From positions 124,001-188,000 of the forward strand of contig NC_090016.1 of assembly GCF_036417845.1 (NCBI RefSeq): 64,000 bases of DNA, given 5' to 3'. Every line of letters begins with the position of its first letter. The stretch's first letter is position 1. Position numbers and translations under genes: made by a program. The DNA comes from Apteryx mantelli (Eukaryota > Chordata > Aves > Apterygiformes > Apterygidae). Shown here one piece after another: positions 47,162 through 61,300 of the stretch. A model generated the notes under the pieces. The model had not been told where the DNA came from, did not search any database, and worked only from the letters and a program-made list of their open reading frames with translations.

Positions 47162-50100
47162 TCAGTCCATCTTGAGGTTGACGTAGATGTAGCGGATGAA
47201 CTTGAAGGAGGCGAAGAAGGCGACGGTGCCCACCATGAGGGAGGCGGCGTAGGCCGCCAGGAGGCAGTAGCCGAAAAACTCCACCGTCTGCACCGGCCCG
47301 GACATGTTGGAGCGGCAGCAGTAGTAGAAGAGAGCGTAGAGGAAGAGGAAGAGGCCGGTGGAGCCGGTGCTCAGCGCCGAGTGCCACCACCACCGGTAGT
47401 CCTCCCCGGAGAGCTGGAAGTAGGTGAGGGCCACCGAGAGGCAGGCGCCCACGGCCAGGGGGATGGCGAAGACGCAGGCGAGGACGCCGCCGTCGAGGGC
47501 GTACGGCTCCCGGCCCCACACCGTGGCGAAGACGTAGTAGAGCTCCACCGAGATGGCGCTGGTTGGGGGTGGGGGGGGAACGGGGACACGTTAGACCATG
47601 GAGTCTTGCCTAGACGGCATGGAAAGACCTGCTGGGGGCCATAGAGTCTTGCCTAGAGATGCCAGAAAGGCCCAACTACCTCTAGGGATCATAGAGTCTC
47701 ACCTAGGTGTCATGGAAAGACCCACCAGGGGCCACAGAGTCTCGCTTAGAGGCTCCAGAGAGGCCCAAGTATCTCTAGGAAGCATAGAGTCTCATCTAGA
47801 AGGTATAGAAGACCCACCAGAAGCCACAAAGTCTCACTTAGAGGCTCCAGAGAGGCCCAACTATCTCTAGGGACCATAGAGTCCCACCTAGATGGTATAG
47901 AAGACCCACCAGGGACCATAGAGTCCCACCTAGACACTCCAGAGAGGCCTGATCATCTCCAGGGATCATAGAGTCTTGCCTAGGCTGTACAGAAGGACCC
48001 AGCAGGGCCCATAGAGTCTCTCCTAGATGCTCCAGAGAGGCTTGGCCACCTCTGGGGACCATAGAGTCTCACCTAGGCAGTACAGAAAGACCCAGCGGGG
48101 CCCATAGAGTCTTGCCTAGATGCTCCAGACAGGCCCAGCTACCTCCAGGGACCATAAAGACTGACGTAGACGCTCCAGAGAGGCCCTGGGGATGCCGGGG
48201 AGGACTCACCTGAAGGGGAGGAAGCCGCCGACCACCGCGTGGACCAGGGCGGCCCGGTACCAGGGTTGGGGCGGGATGGGCCGGGCGACGCTCTTGGTGC
48301 GGCCGGGCGCCTCGAGGGGGCCGGCCCGGCTGCGCCCGGCGGCGGCGCCCAGGAGGACCAGGGGGAGGCCCACGAGGAGCCACGCGGCCAGCAGCAGCCC
48401 CCCGGCGGCAGCCGGCAGCGCCCGGGTGGAGCCGTGGGCCCAGTGCACCGCGTTCACCACGCTCCAGGTTGCGAAGAAGGGCCCTGCGGGGCGGCCGACC
48501 GTAGAGACACCTCCAAGAGGCACCAGAGCGGCCTCCCCCGCAAGGGTCCTCCACGTTTCCCCCCAGGGACCAGAGAAAACCCCCCCAAGGGGCACCAGAG
48601 AGGCCTCACCCCCCACGTTTCTCCCTGGAGACCATAGAGACACCCCCAAGGGACACCGGAGAGGCCTCCGCCCAAGAGTCCTCCCACGTTTCCACCCAGG
48701 GACCATAGAGACACATCCAAGAAGCACCAGAGAGGCCTCACCCATCCAAAAGGCTCTGTAGAGAAGGACCATAGAGCCCAACCCAACCAAGAGTGACCAG
48801 AAAGGCCCCATAGAGACTAAACACCCCCAAGGGCACCCAACGGGGACCATAGAGCCCAGCCCAACCAAGAGCGACCAGAAGGGCCCCATAGAGACTAAAC
48901 ACCCCCAGGGGCACCCAACGGGGACCATAGAGTCCAGCCCAACCAAGAGAGACCAGAGGGGACCCATAGAGACCAAACACCCCCTAGAGGGGGCCCCTCA
49001 CCGGCGAAGACGCCGCTGGTGAGCACCCCGTTGGCCACCCATCGGCGCCCGCCGAGGCGGCGGTAGAGGCCGCCGGCCACGTAGCCAGCGGGGGGGGGCC
49101 GTGAGAGCGTAGAGGAGGGTGGTGGCCCCGCCCAGGCGGCGGCCCGCCCCCCGGCCCCGCCCAGCGCCAGCCCGGCTCCCGCCAAGGCCAAGAGCTGGCA
49201 GCCGGCGCCCAGCAAGGCGCTGAGCAGCCCGGGCCAAGGAGGCGGCCGGAAGACGTCGCCCCGCACGGCTTTCCAGCCGCCGTCGGGGTCCTCCAAGATG
49301 GCCGCCGCCTCGGCCTCGCCGCCGGCGGGCGCCCCCTCGGTGCGCAGCACCCGCAGGAGGACCACGGCCACGAAACCGCCCAGCAGGGCCACCAGGACGG
49401 CGCCGTTGAGCAAAGCCAAGCGGTGGAGGTCGGGGGGCGGGGGGCGGTGGGGGGCGGCGGCTTGCCGCTGGCCCCGCCCCGCCGGCGCCCGGCTCCAGCG
49501 CACCCCGTAGGTGTGGGTGAGGGCCAAGGGGCCCGGGGGTAGGCCCTGGGGGCGGGCGGCGCCCGTGCTGAGGTTGGCGGCCACCACGCGGTCGCCCCGC
49601 CAGGCCAGGTGGAAGTCGAGGTGGGTCCAGAGGCCGAGGCGGCGGCCGTGGGGCGGGAGGCCGCCCTCTTCCACCGCCCCCACGAAGCCCCGCACCCGCA
49701 GCTCGTCCACCACGAACTCGAAGTAGTAGAGGGCCTCCACGGCCGCCCGCAGCTGCGCCACCTGCGGGGGGGGGGGGGGGAAGGGGGGCAGAAAGGGGCC
49801 CAGGCGTCCGGGTGTGGGTGCTCCCTACCCGGCTTCACCCAACCCGGAGGCCAGGTCTACCTTCTCCTCCACCTTTGGCCTTCCGGGAGGGGCCCAGGCA
49901 TCCCGGTGCCCTTCCCCCAGCCTGGGATGGGACCCAGGTGTCCTGGCCCCGCCCCCTAGCAGGACCCCAGGCGTCCTGGCTCTGCCCCCCCACCCAGGAC
50001 CCAGGCATCCAGGCCCCAAATCCCTCCCCACACCAAGCTCCCACCTTGGCCATCAGGTCTACCCGCTGCCCCCTTCTGCCCCACAGCAGGCTCAGGCGTC

Positions 50101-50866
50101 TGGGCCCTGCCCCATGGGCCCAGGCGTCCTGGCCCCGCCCCCTAGCAGGACCCCAGGTGTCCTGGCTCCGCCCTCCCACCCAGGACCCAGGCATCCGGGC
50201 CCCAAATCCCTCCCCACACCAAGCTCCCACCTTGGCCATCAGGTCTACCCGCTGCCCCCTTTGCTCCACAGCGGATCCAGGCATCTGGGTCCCGCCCCGT
50301 GGGCCCAGGCGTCCTGGCCCCACCCCCTAGCAGGACCCCGGGCATCCTGGCTCCGCCCCCCCCACCCAGAACCCAGGCACCTGGGCCCCAAATCTGTCCC
50401 CACATCAAGCTCCCATGTTGGCCATCAGGTCTACCCGCTGCCCCCTTCTGCCCCACAGCAGGCCCAGGCGTCCTGGCCCCTCCCCCCCACCTTTCAGCCC
50501 CGCCCCCCTGCCCTCACCTCGTCGGGGCCGAGCTCCAGGGTGCAGAGCGGGGCGCGGGGGGGCGTCGTGGCGGAAGCGGATGCGGTAGAGGGAGGCAGCC
50601 ATGCAGTCGCCGCCGCCCAGGGCCAGGGCCGGGGCCAAGGCGAGGGGGCGGGACCCCGGGGCGGGGCCCCCCCCGCCCCCTCGCCCTGGCCCCGCCCCCG
50701 GGCGGCACACGGGCAAGGCGTAGTAGCCATAGGTCTCGCCGGGGTTGTGGTAGGGCCCCACGGTGTTGACGTAGAGGGGCACGGGGTCGCCGGGGGCGTA
50801 GCGGCCCGGCGCCGCCCCCGTCCCCGCCCACGCCAGGGCCAGCAGGAGCAGGGGGCGGGGCCCCAT
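47162..50866 (-). CDS. TM9SF1: TM9SF1 nonaspanin membrane protein
   Basis: Member of the nine-transmembrane (TM9/EMP70) family, found in endosome/Golgi membranes and linked to autophagy. Coding exons: 50866-50518 (ATG 50866-50864), 49761-49002, about 48483-48210, 47558-47162 (TGA 47164-47162); about 593 codons, human about 606. Exon 1 starts with a signal peptide ([20 protein letters not shown]) and gives [18 protein letters not shown]. Exon 2 has the luminal block [12 protein letters not shown] and [10 protein letters not shown], then the first membrane helix. Exon 3 has [20 protein letters not shown]. Exon 4 has [20 protein letters not shown] and the conserved C-terminus [12 protein letters not shown], a COPI-type signal in this family. 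Frame slips occur in the G7 run at 50556-50562 and, as a compensating pair, between 49090 and 49132. Identity is firm. Confidence 0.95.
47580..48190. repeat. GGGACCATAGAGTCTC array, TM9SF1 intron 3
   Basis: ~60 bp units: TAGGGACCATAGAGTC, CACCTAGA and CAGAGAGGCC. Fills the intron. Confidence 0.92.
48490..49000. repeat. GGGACCATAGAGACAC array, TM9SF1 intron 2
   Basis: Same family as intron 3 (ACCAGAGAGGCCTC, GGGACCATAGAGAC, CCCCCAAGGG). The last three copies (48770-48990) form a ~63 bp sub-array. Confidence 0.92.
49770..50510. repeat. ~190-bp repeat with CCAGGCGTCCTGGCCC, TM9SF1 intron 1
   Basis: About three copies of a ~190 bp block. Each has CCAGGCGTCCTGGC units (a diverged cousin of minisatellite A) plus a unique segment (CTTGGCCATCAGGTCTACCC). 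Confidence 0.88.
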
Positions 50867-50904
50867 GGCGGGGGCGGGGCCTGGGGGGGCGGAGGCAGGC
50901 ACCT

Positions 50905-51570
50905 CATTGGTCAGAGCCACCCCGCGGCAGGGGAGGTTAAGCTCAAGGGGTGGGAGGGGTTTTCTAGCGTTGGGCGTCTTCACCCATTGGTTGACCCAAC
51001 TTGGGTGGGTGGGGGGGGGGGTCGTCAGCCATTGGCTGGCTCAGCCGGGAGGTCAACGCCCATTGGTTGACCCAACCAGGGTGTCTGCACCCATTGGTTG
51101 ACCCAACTGGGCCTTCTTCACCCATTGGTTGACTCAACCGGGTGGTCAACGCCCATTGGCCAACTCAATTGGGGGGGGCGTTTCTTAGCATTGGCCGTCG
51201 CAACCGGGGCACCTTCACCCATTGGCTGATGCAACCAGGGGGATCAATACCCATTGGCTGACCCAACTGGGCCTCCTCCACCCATTGGTTGGCTCAAGTG
51301 GAGGGTCAACACCCATTGGTTGACCCAACTGGGTCTTCTTCACCCATTGGTTGACCCAACTGGGGCGCCTTCACCCATTGGCTGGCGCAACCGGGGGTCA
51401 GCACCCATTGGCCGACCCAACTGGAGGGGTCTTCACCCATTGGCTGCCCCACTCGGCACCTCCGCCCCATTGGCCGCCCCCCGGGGCCCTTCTACCCCAC
51501 CTCTCACCCCATTGGCTGCCCCCCAAGCTCCCCCCCCACCTTCCTCCCCACCCCATTGGCCGCCTCCCAC
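50905..51570 (-). promoter_or_regulatory. CCAAT-box minisatellite upstream of TM9SF1
   Basis: About 19 copies of ATTGG (CCAAT on the gene strand) at ~30 bp spacing, in units of CACCCATTGGTTGACCCAAC. The array starts about 40 bp upstream of the TM9SF1 ATG. CCAAT is the NF-Y binding core. A GC-rich ETS-bearing segment (about 51640-51700, CGCTTCCGGTGCCGC) follows and may hold the transcription start, with a possible noncoding-exon donor near 51615. Confidence 0.8.
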
Positions 51571-51679
51571 TCCCCCCGCCCCTCCCCCCCCGCCGGGGTT
51601 CCCCCGTGCCACCGACCTGCTCGCAGGGGGGCGGGGCCAAGCGCCCGCCGCCGCTTCCGGTGCCGCTGACGCGCTTCCG

Positions 51680-52010
51680 GTGCCGCTCTTAAAGGGGCCG
51701 GCGACCAACGGGCAGCGAGTGCCGCACCAGCGATGGCGTTGCCCCTTTAAGAGCCCCCCCCGCGTTCGCTGTGGGCCCACCCGGCAGCTCTTCAAACGGC
51801 GACGCTCTTCAAGCGGTGATGGCGGAGACTAGTGGGCCCCACGGTGGGTCTTAAAAGGGCAATGCCAAATGGACCCCCCCCCCAACGCTCTTAAAAGGGC
51901 TTTGTGTCAAAACAGCCCCCACCCACCCAGCTCTTAAAAGGGCTACGGCATGACACGGTGGGGCCCACCATACCATTAAAAGGGCAATGCCGCTAAACCC
52001 CACCTCTTTG
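51680..52010. repeat. CTCTTAAAAGGGC repeat
   Basis: Six to seven copies of CTCTTAAAAGGGC, one in inverted orientation (GCCCCTTTAAGAG at about 51739-51752), spaced 40-65 bp. Lies between TM9SF1 and the NEDD8 3' end. Confidence 0.75.
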
Positions 52011-52142
52011 GCTTTCACATCGAGGGGAATTCCCCCCCCCCGTCCTTCCCGGAAAGGGGGCGGGGCTGCAGGCAGAGTGGGCGGGGCTACCGGCCCCCCC
52101 GCCAATGACATCAGAGCAGCCGGCGTGACATCACCAAGACGC

Positions 52143-52146
52143 TTTA

Positions 52147-52148
<2 letters not shown>
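52143..52148 (-). terminator. NEDD8 poly(A) signal
   Basis: AATAAA on the minus strand. In the frame as given, the NEDD8 stop TAA (52149-52147) overlaps it. Confidence 0.8.
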
Positions 52149-54684
<2,536 letters not shown>

Positions 54685-54689
54685 CGTGG

Positions 54690-54990
54690 CCGCGCCGGCT
54701 CCGCCTCACCTCTGACCCCCGGAAGCGAACTCCCTCCCCCCCCCCGGCCTTGCCGTCACTTCCGCCTTCCCCCCACTCCTCCCACCGCAGAGTCCCCGCG
54801 CGGACTCCATTTCCCAGCGCGCCGCCGGCCGCAAAATGGCGGGCGCCGCGGGGGCTGCTGGGAGCTGTAGTTCCGCCCGCCTTCCTTTTTCCCCCACCCG
54901 CCTGCCATTGGGCGGCGTGGCGGCCGCTCAGGGGCGGCGCGGCCAATCAGAGGCGGCACCGCCGCAGCCGGCCCGCCCCCCCCTCCGGAC
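54690..54990 (-). promoter_or_regulatory. Probable NEDD8 promoter
   Basis: CpG-rich segment upstream of the NEDD8 ATG with ETS-type ACTTCCGCC, a GCCAATCAGA CCAAT box near 54941-54950 and CCCAGCGCGCC. Start site not determined. Confidence 0.6.
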
Positions 54991-54999
54991 TGTACCAAG

Positions 55000-55380
55000 G
55001 CGGAAGCGCGTGGGGGGGGGGGGAACACGGACACCATTTACCGCTAAACAGGGGGGATAAATCCCATCATGCCCCGCGCTTGATCACGTGGTGCACCCCC
55101 CCCACCCTTCCCCACGCTCCCATTGGCCCCTCCTGTCCCCCCACCCCCACCCCGGAACCCCATTGGCCCGTTATGCCCTGCTCCCCCCCCCCGCTGGGTC
55201 ACGTGGTTCAGCCCAGCCCCTCCGTTCAGAGCAACGGGCTGAACCACCCGGAATGGGGGGGGTGGGGGGTGGGGCCGGGCTGGACCAATGAGCTGCGGCG
55301 GCGCCCGAGGACGGACCAATAGGAACCCGGCCGGGGGGGGGGCGGGGCAGACGGCGCAAAATGTGGCAGGCGGCAAAACT
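55000..55380. other. NEDD8-TINF2 intergenic DNA
   Basis: Mostly unique GC-rich sequence with several CCATTGG or CCAATGAGC boxes and two TCACGTGGT E-boxes (about 55084-55092 and 55199-55207). No exon recognised. Confidence 0.55.
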
Positions 55381-55389
55381 CCATGGCTC

Positions 55390-55395
55390 TTTATT
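55390..55395 (-). terminator. TINF2 poly(A) signal
   Basis: AATAAA on the minus strand. It overlaps a TAA (55393-55391) that could close one frame of the terminal exon. Confidence 0.7.
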
Positions 55396-58300
55396 TGGCA
55401 CCGCGGGGCACCGCCCCGGGGGAGGGGCCCGGACGCCTGGGTCCACCTGTGGGGGGGGGGGCAATTAATGAGGAGGGGGTAATTAATTAACCGGGGGGGG
55501 TTGGGATCGGAGGGGGGGGAGGGTCACTCACCGGGCGGGGGCAGGGCGCGGCGGGGGAGGGGCAGGGGCCCGGCCTGGGGGGAAAAGGGGGGGGCGAGGG
55601 GGGGCAATTAATTACCCCCCCAGGGGTTTAATTACCCCCCGACCCTTAATTATCCCCCCCGGACCCTTAATTAGTCTCCTGACCCCTAACTACCCCCCCC
55701 CAGACTCCAAATTGCCCCCTAAAACCCCCCAATTGCCCCCTCCAGACCCTAAATTGCCCCCAAAAGCCCCCGAATTGCCCCCTCCAGACCCCAAACTTGC
55801 CCCCCCAGGACCCCAAATTGCCCCCAAAGCACCCAATTGCCCCCCAAAAACCCCCAAATTGCCCCCTTCAAACCCCAAATTGCCCCCCCAGACCCCATAT
55901 TGCCCCCTAAAAGCCTCCGAGTTGCCCCCAAAAGCCCCCAAATTGCCCCCTCCGGACCCCAAAATTACCCCCCAGGACCCCAAACTGCCCCCCAAACCCC
56001 CCAAATTTGCCCCTTCCAAACCCAAAATTGCCCCCCCAGGACCCCAAATTGCCACAACCCCCCCCAAATTGCCCCCAAAGCCCCCAAATTGCCCCCCAAA
56101 AGCCCCCAAATTGGCCCTTCTTCCAGCCCAAAAAATTGCCCCTCTGGACCCCCAAATTGCCCCCAAAAGCCCCGGAATCGGCCCCGGAATCGGCCCCGAC
56201 CTTCCCGCGGGTCGACCCGTCGCTCTCCGTGTCGCTGACGACCTCATCGGCGAATTCTGGGGTGGGGGGGGGAGGGGGGGAGTGAGGGCGGAGCCCGGAC
56301 GCCTGGGCCCCTCCCTTTCCCTCCCCCCCCCATTCCCCTTTTCCCGGCCGTTACTCACCCAGGGGCGGAGCGTGGAGAGGGCGGAGCCTGCGGAGCCCAG
56401 GGCGGGCTGAGATCCTGGAAGGGGAGGAGTCATTAAAAAGGAGGGGGCGGGGTCAGCAAAGGGGTGGGCGGGGTTTAGGTGGGGGGAGGCGGAGCCACTT
56501 ACCGGCGGGGCGGCTCCCGGCGGAGGGATCCAGGCGTCCGGGGGGAGGTCGGGGAGGAGGTCAGGGGGCGGGGCAAAGGGCCTGGAAGGGGGGCGGGGCT
56601 ATGAGGGGTGGGCGGGGCTTATGGGGAAGCCCCACCCTCCCTCCCCCCCGCCGCAAGTAATCCCTCCCCTGGCTGCGTAGCCCCACCCCACGCCGAGGCC
56701 CCGCCCCCAAAAGTTAAGCACCGCCCCCCAGGAGCGAAACCCGCCCCCCCTCTTGCCAAAGCCCCGCCTACCGCAGTGGGCGTGGCCCATGTCAGCCAGG
56801 TACCGGCTCAGGATTGGCAGCTCCCGGGGGCGGGGGCCCGGGCGGGGCGTGGCGCCAGACGGCTTCCTGCAGCTGGGGGCGGGGCCAGGGTCAGGGGGGG
56901 CGGGACTCGCCCCGCCTCCTCACTTAAGGCTCCGCCCCCTCTCCCAGCACTCAGGCCCCGCCCCCACGAGGTCGGGCTCCGCCTCCTCTCCCCCCAAAAC
57001 CCGCCCTGTCCCGCAAGCCCCTGCCCTCCTCCTGCCAAGCCACACCCCCTGCGTGGGAAAGCCCCGCCTCCTGTGCCCCGCCCCCTCCCCTGAGGCCCCG
57101 CCCCCTCCCCTGAGGCCCCGCCTCCCCCCTCTCCCAGCTGCTCAACCACCCCAATCCCTTCCATTGGTTGCTCCCTGCAGTCCAGGCCCCGCCCCCTCCC
57201 ATCACCCCCCTACCCAGGCCCCGCCCACCTCCACAAGCTCCGCCCCCCAGCAAAAGCCACTCCTTCTTCTCCCACAGGCTCCACCCCCTCCCCACCGTCT
57301 CACCCCCCTCCTCCTGCCAGTCCCGCCCTCCCCCCGGCCACACCCACAAACCCCGCCCCCACGCTCAGGCCCCTCCCCCCGTGATGAGCCCCGCCCCCTC
57401 CTCCAAGCCCCACCCCCTTTTTTCCCGCCCCCACCACAACAACCCCTTCCCAGCAGCCAAGCGCCTCCCGCCCTCCCCGGGCCAGGCCCCGCCCCCTCCC
57501 CCAGGCCCCCGCCCCCTCGCGGCTCAGGCCCCGCCCACCTGGCGCAGGTCCGGCTGGGGCAGGGCGCCCTCCAGGCGCTGCAGGTACTCGAAGAAGAGGC
57601 GCTCAAGGGCCCGCAGGAAGGGCTCGCCGTACTCCCCGCCCCGCTGGGCCCTGCGCCACGGGGCACTGGGAGCCACTGGAGCGGACTGGGGGGCACTGGG
57701 AGGGACTGGGAGGCACTGGAGGGGACTGGGAGGGGACTGGGGGGGATTAGGAGGCACTGGGAGGGACTGGGGGGCACTGGAGGGACTGGGAAGGGACTGG
57801 GACGGGACTGGGGGGCACTGGGAGAGGACTAGGAGGGGACTGGGGGGGCACTGGGAGGGGGACTGGGAGGGGATTGGGAGGCACTGGGAGGGGACTGGGA
57901 GGCACTGGGAGGGGATAACGGGGTACTGGGGGCACTGGGAGGGACTGGGAGGGGGATAACGGGGCACTGGAGGGACTGGGAGAGACTGGAGGCACTGGAA
58001 GGTGCTGGGAGGGGACTGGGAGGCACTGGGGTGCGACTGGGAGGCACTGGGGGGACTGGGAGGGAACTGGGGGGGAATGGGAGGCACTGGGAGCCGCTGG
58101 GAGCCACTAGGAGGCACTGGGAGGGGACTGGAGGGGACTGGGAGACACTGGGACTGGGAGAGCACTGGGGGGGATTGGGAAGGACTGGGAAAGACTGGGA
58201 GAGGACTGGGAGGGGACTGGGAGGGGGTTTGGACACTGGGAGGGACTGGGGAGGGGCACTGGGGGGGATTGGGAGGGACTGGGAAGGACTGGGAGGCACT

Positions 58301-61300
58301 GGCGGGGTTCCCTCAGGGTAGCCAGGCCTGACTGGGAGGCACTGGGAGGCACCGGAAGGGCAGTAGGAGGCTTTGGGGGGCACTGGAAGGGACCCAGGGG
58401 GGCACTGGGAGCCACTGGAGACGCTGGGAGGCTCTAGGGAGAACTGGAGGGCAGTGGGAGGCTCTAGAGGGCACTGGGAGGCACTGGGAGGGCACTGGGA
58501 AGCACTGGGAGAACACTGGGAGGCTCTAGGGGCACTGGGAGGCACTGGAGGGCACTGGGAGACTCTAGGGGGCACTGGGAGGCACTGGGAGAGCACTGAG
58601 AGGTTCTAGGGGGCACTGGGAAGCACTGGGAGAACACTGGGAGACACTGGGGGAACTGGGAGGGCAGTGGGAGGCTCTAAGGGGATACTGGGAGGCACTG
58701 GGGGGCACTGGGAGACACTGGGATGCACTGGGAGACCCTTTGTGTGTCCCCACCCTGTGAGATCCCTCACGATCCCGCGCGATCCCATATGATCCTGCAT
58801 GATCCCATGCGATCCCGCTCGATCCCACGTGATCCCACTCGATCCCGCTGGATCCCGGGGCCGGTACCTGCAGGTAGGCCGCCCGCCGGCTCCGATCTCC
58901 CAACAGCGCCAACACCAGATCCCGGAAGCTCTCCTGGGCTTCCCCCACCATCGCCAGGTCCCGGGGGGTCTGGGGAAGGGGAGGGGGAGGGGGGGGTCAG
59001 GGGACTCCTGGGCCCCTCGTGGGTGGGTGGGTGGGTGTCGTCCCCCCCCCCCCGTCACCCACGGCGTGGCCCTGGGCGGCCGCCGGCGTCTCGCCCTCGG
59101 GGAAGAAGGAGTCGACGGCGTCGAGGACCTTCCCGTCGGGCTGGGCCTCCTGCAGCATGCGCACCACCACCTGCAAGGCATCGTGGGAACGTGGCCGCCG
59201 CCCCCGGGAACGTGGCCGCCTCCCCTAGGAACATGGCTGCCTCCCCTGGGAACATGGCCACCTCCCCTGGGAACATGGCCGCCTCCCCTAGGAACATGGC
59301 TGCCTCCCCTAGGAACATGGCTGCCTCCCCCGGGAACATGGCCGCCTCCCCTAGGAACATGGCTGCCTCCCCCGGGAACATGGCCGCCTCCCCGGGAACA
59401 TGGCTGCCCCCCCCGGGAACATGGCCGCCTCCCCTAGGAACATGGCTGCCTCCCCCGGGAACATGGCCGCCTCCCCGGGAACATGGCTGCCCCCCCGGGA
59501 ACATGGCCGCCTCCCCTAGGAACATGGCCGCCTCCCCTGGGAACATGGCCGCCTCCCCTGGGAACATGGCTGCCTCCCCTAGGAACATGGCTGCCTCCCC
59601 CAGGAACATGGCCGCCTCCCCCGGGAACATGGCTGCCACCCCAGAGCAACATGGGTAACAGTGTGAGGGCATGCAGGGAACATGGCCGCCACCATAGGGC
59701 AAGGAACCAACATGGCTGCCACCATGGGGAGTCCTGGGAACATGGCTGCCACCCCAGGGCAACGTGGGTAACAATAGAAGATCATGCAAGGAATATGGCC
59801 GCCACCACCGGGCAAGGAAACAACATGGCTGCCACCATGGGGAATCCTGGGAGCATGGCCGCCGCCCCCCGGGAACATGGCTGCCACCCCAGGGCAACAT
59901 GGGTAACAGTGTGAGGGCATGTAGGGAACATGGCCGTCACCATAGGGCAAGGAACCAACATGGCTGCCACCATGGGGAGTCCTGGGAACATGGCTGCCAC
60001 CACTGGGAACATGGCTGCCTCCCCCAGGAACATGGCTGCCTCCCCTAGGAACATGGCCGCCTCCCCTAGGAACATGGCTGCCTCCCCCAGGAACATGGAC
60101 GCCTCCCCTGGGAACATGGCCGCCACCCCAGGGCAATGTGGGTAACAATAGAAGAACATGCAAGGAACATGGCCGCCACCACCGGGCAAGGAAACAACAT
60201 GGCTGCCACCATGGGGAGTCCTGGGAACATGGCTGCCTCCCCTGGGAACATGGCCGCCACCCCCCAGAACATGGCCGCCGCCACGGGGCAGCTTGGGAAC
60301 GTGGCCGCCGCAGCAGAGAACACTGGCAACATGGCCGCCGCCCTGGCAACATGGCCGCCGCCATAGGGCATCATGGGAAATGGAAAAAAAAAAAGGAGGC
60401 AGGAAAAACATGGCTGCCGCCATGGGGAAGGGAGTCAACATGGCTGCTACTGCAGAGCATCATGGGAACATGGCAGCTGCCATAGGACAGCCCACAAGCA
60501 TGGCCGCCACCATGGTAACCTGGTGCATGCTGGGAAGGGGGGGCCGGCCATGCTGGAAAGGGCAGCGGCCATCTTGGGCAGCCCAGTGCACGCTGGGAAG
60601 CATGGAGGCCATGTTGGGGGTGCCAGGAGCCACGAGCACACTGGGAAGGGCAGCGGCCATCTTGGGTGCCCCAACGGAGGAGGAGGGAGGCGGCGGCCAT
60701 CTTGGGAGGACTGGTGGAGAAGGTGGCGGCCATTTTGGGAGACCCAGGGGAGAAGGAAGGAGGTGGCGGCCATCTTGTGCTGCCAGGTGGAGAATGGGGG
60801 GGGAGGGCAGCAGCCATCTTGGGTGCCCCGGGGGAGGAGGGGGGGAAGGCGGTCGCCATCTTGGGGGGCCTGGTGGCCATCTTGGGCGGGCGGCAGCCAT
60901 CTTGGGTGCCCCAGGGGAGGAAGGGGGGAAGGCGGTGGCCATCTTGGGGGGCCTGGTGGCCATCTTGGGCAGGCAGCAGCCATCTTGGGTGCCCCGGGGG
61001 AGGAGGGGGGGAAGGCGGTGGCCGTCTTGGGGGGCCTGGTGGCCATCTTGGGGGGGCAGCAGCCATCTTGGGTGCCCCGGGGGAGGAGGGCGGGAGGCAG
61101 TGGCCATCCTGGGGGGCCTGGAAGGAAGGTGGTGGCCATCTTGGGCAGCCGGGTGGAGAAGGGGGAGGAAGGTGGCGGCCATCTTGGGGAGACCGGTGCA
61201 TGCTGGGAAAGGGACGGGGGACGGGGAGAGGCACGGGGGATGGGGGGATACTCACGGCTGCCTGGAGGCCCAGGCGGAGGCGGGCGCCATGACGGTAGCG

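Noticed and set aside
55000-55380. GMPR2 or another gene between NEDD8 and TINF2
   Set aside because: No exon with recognisable protein similarity and intact splice sites was found in the short interval.
59175-60530. Methionine-alanine repeat protein (NMAASPG frames)
   Set aside because: It comes from the ACATGGC array in TINF2 intron 2, and firm splice sites flank it.
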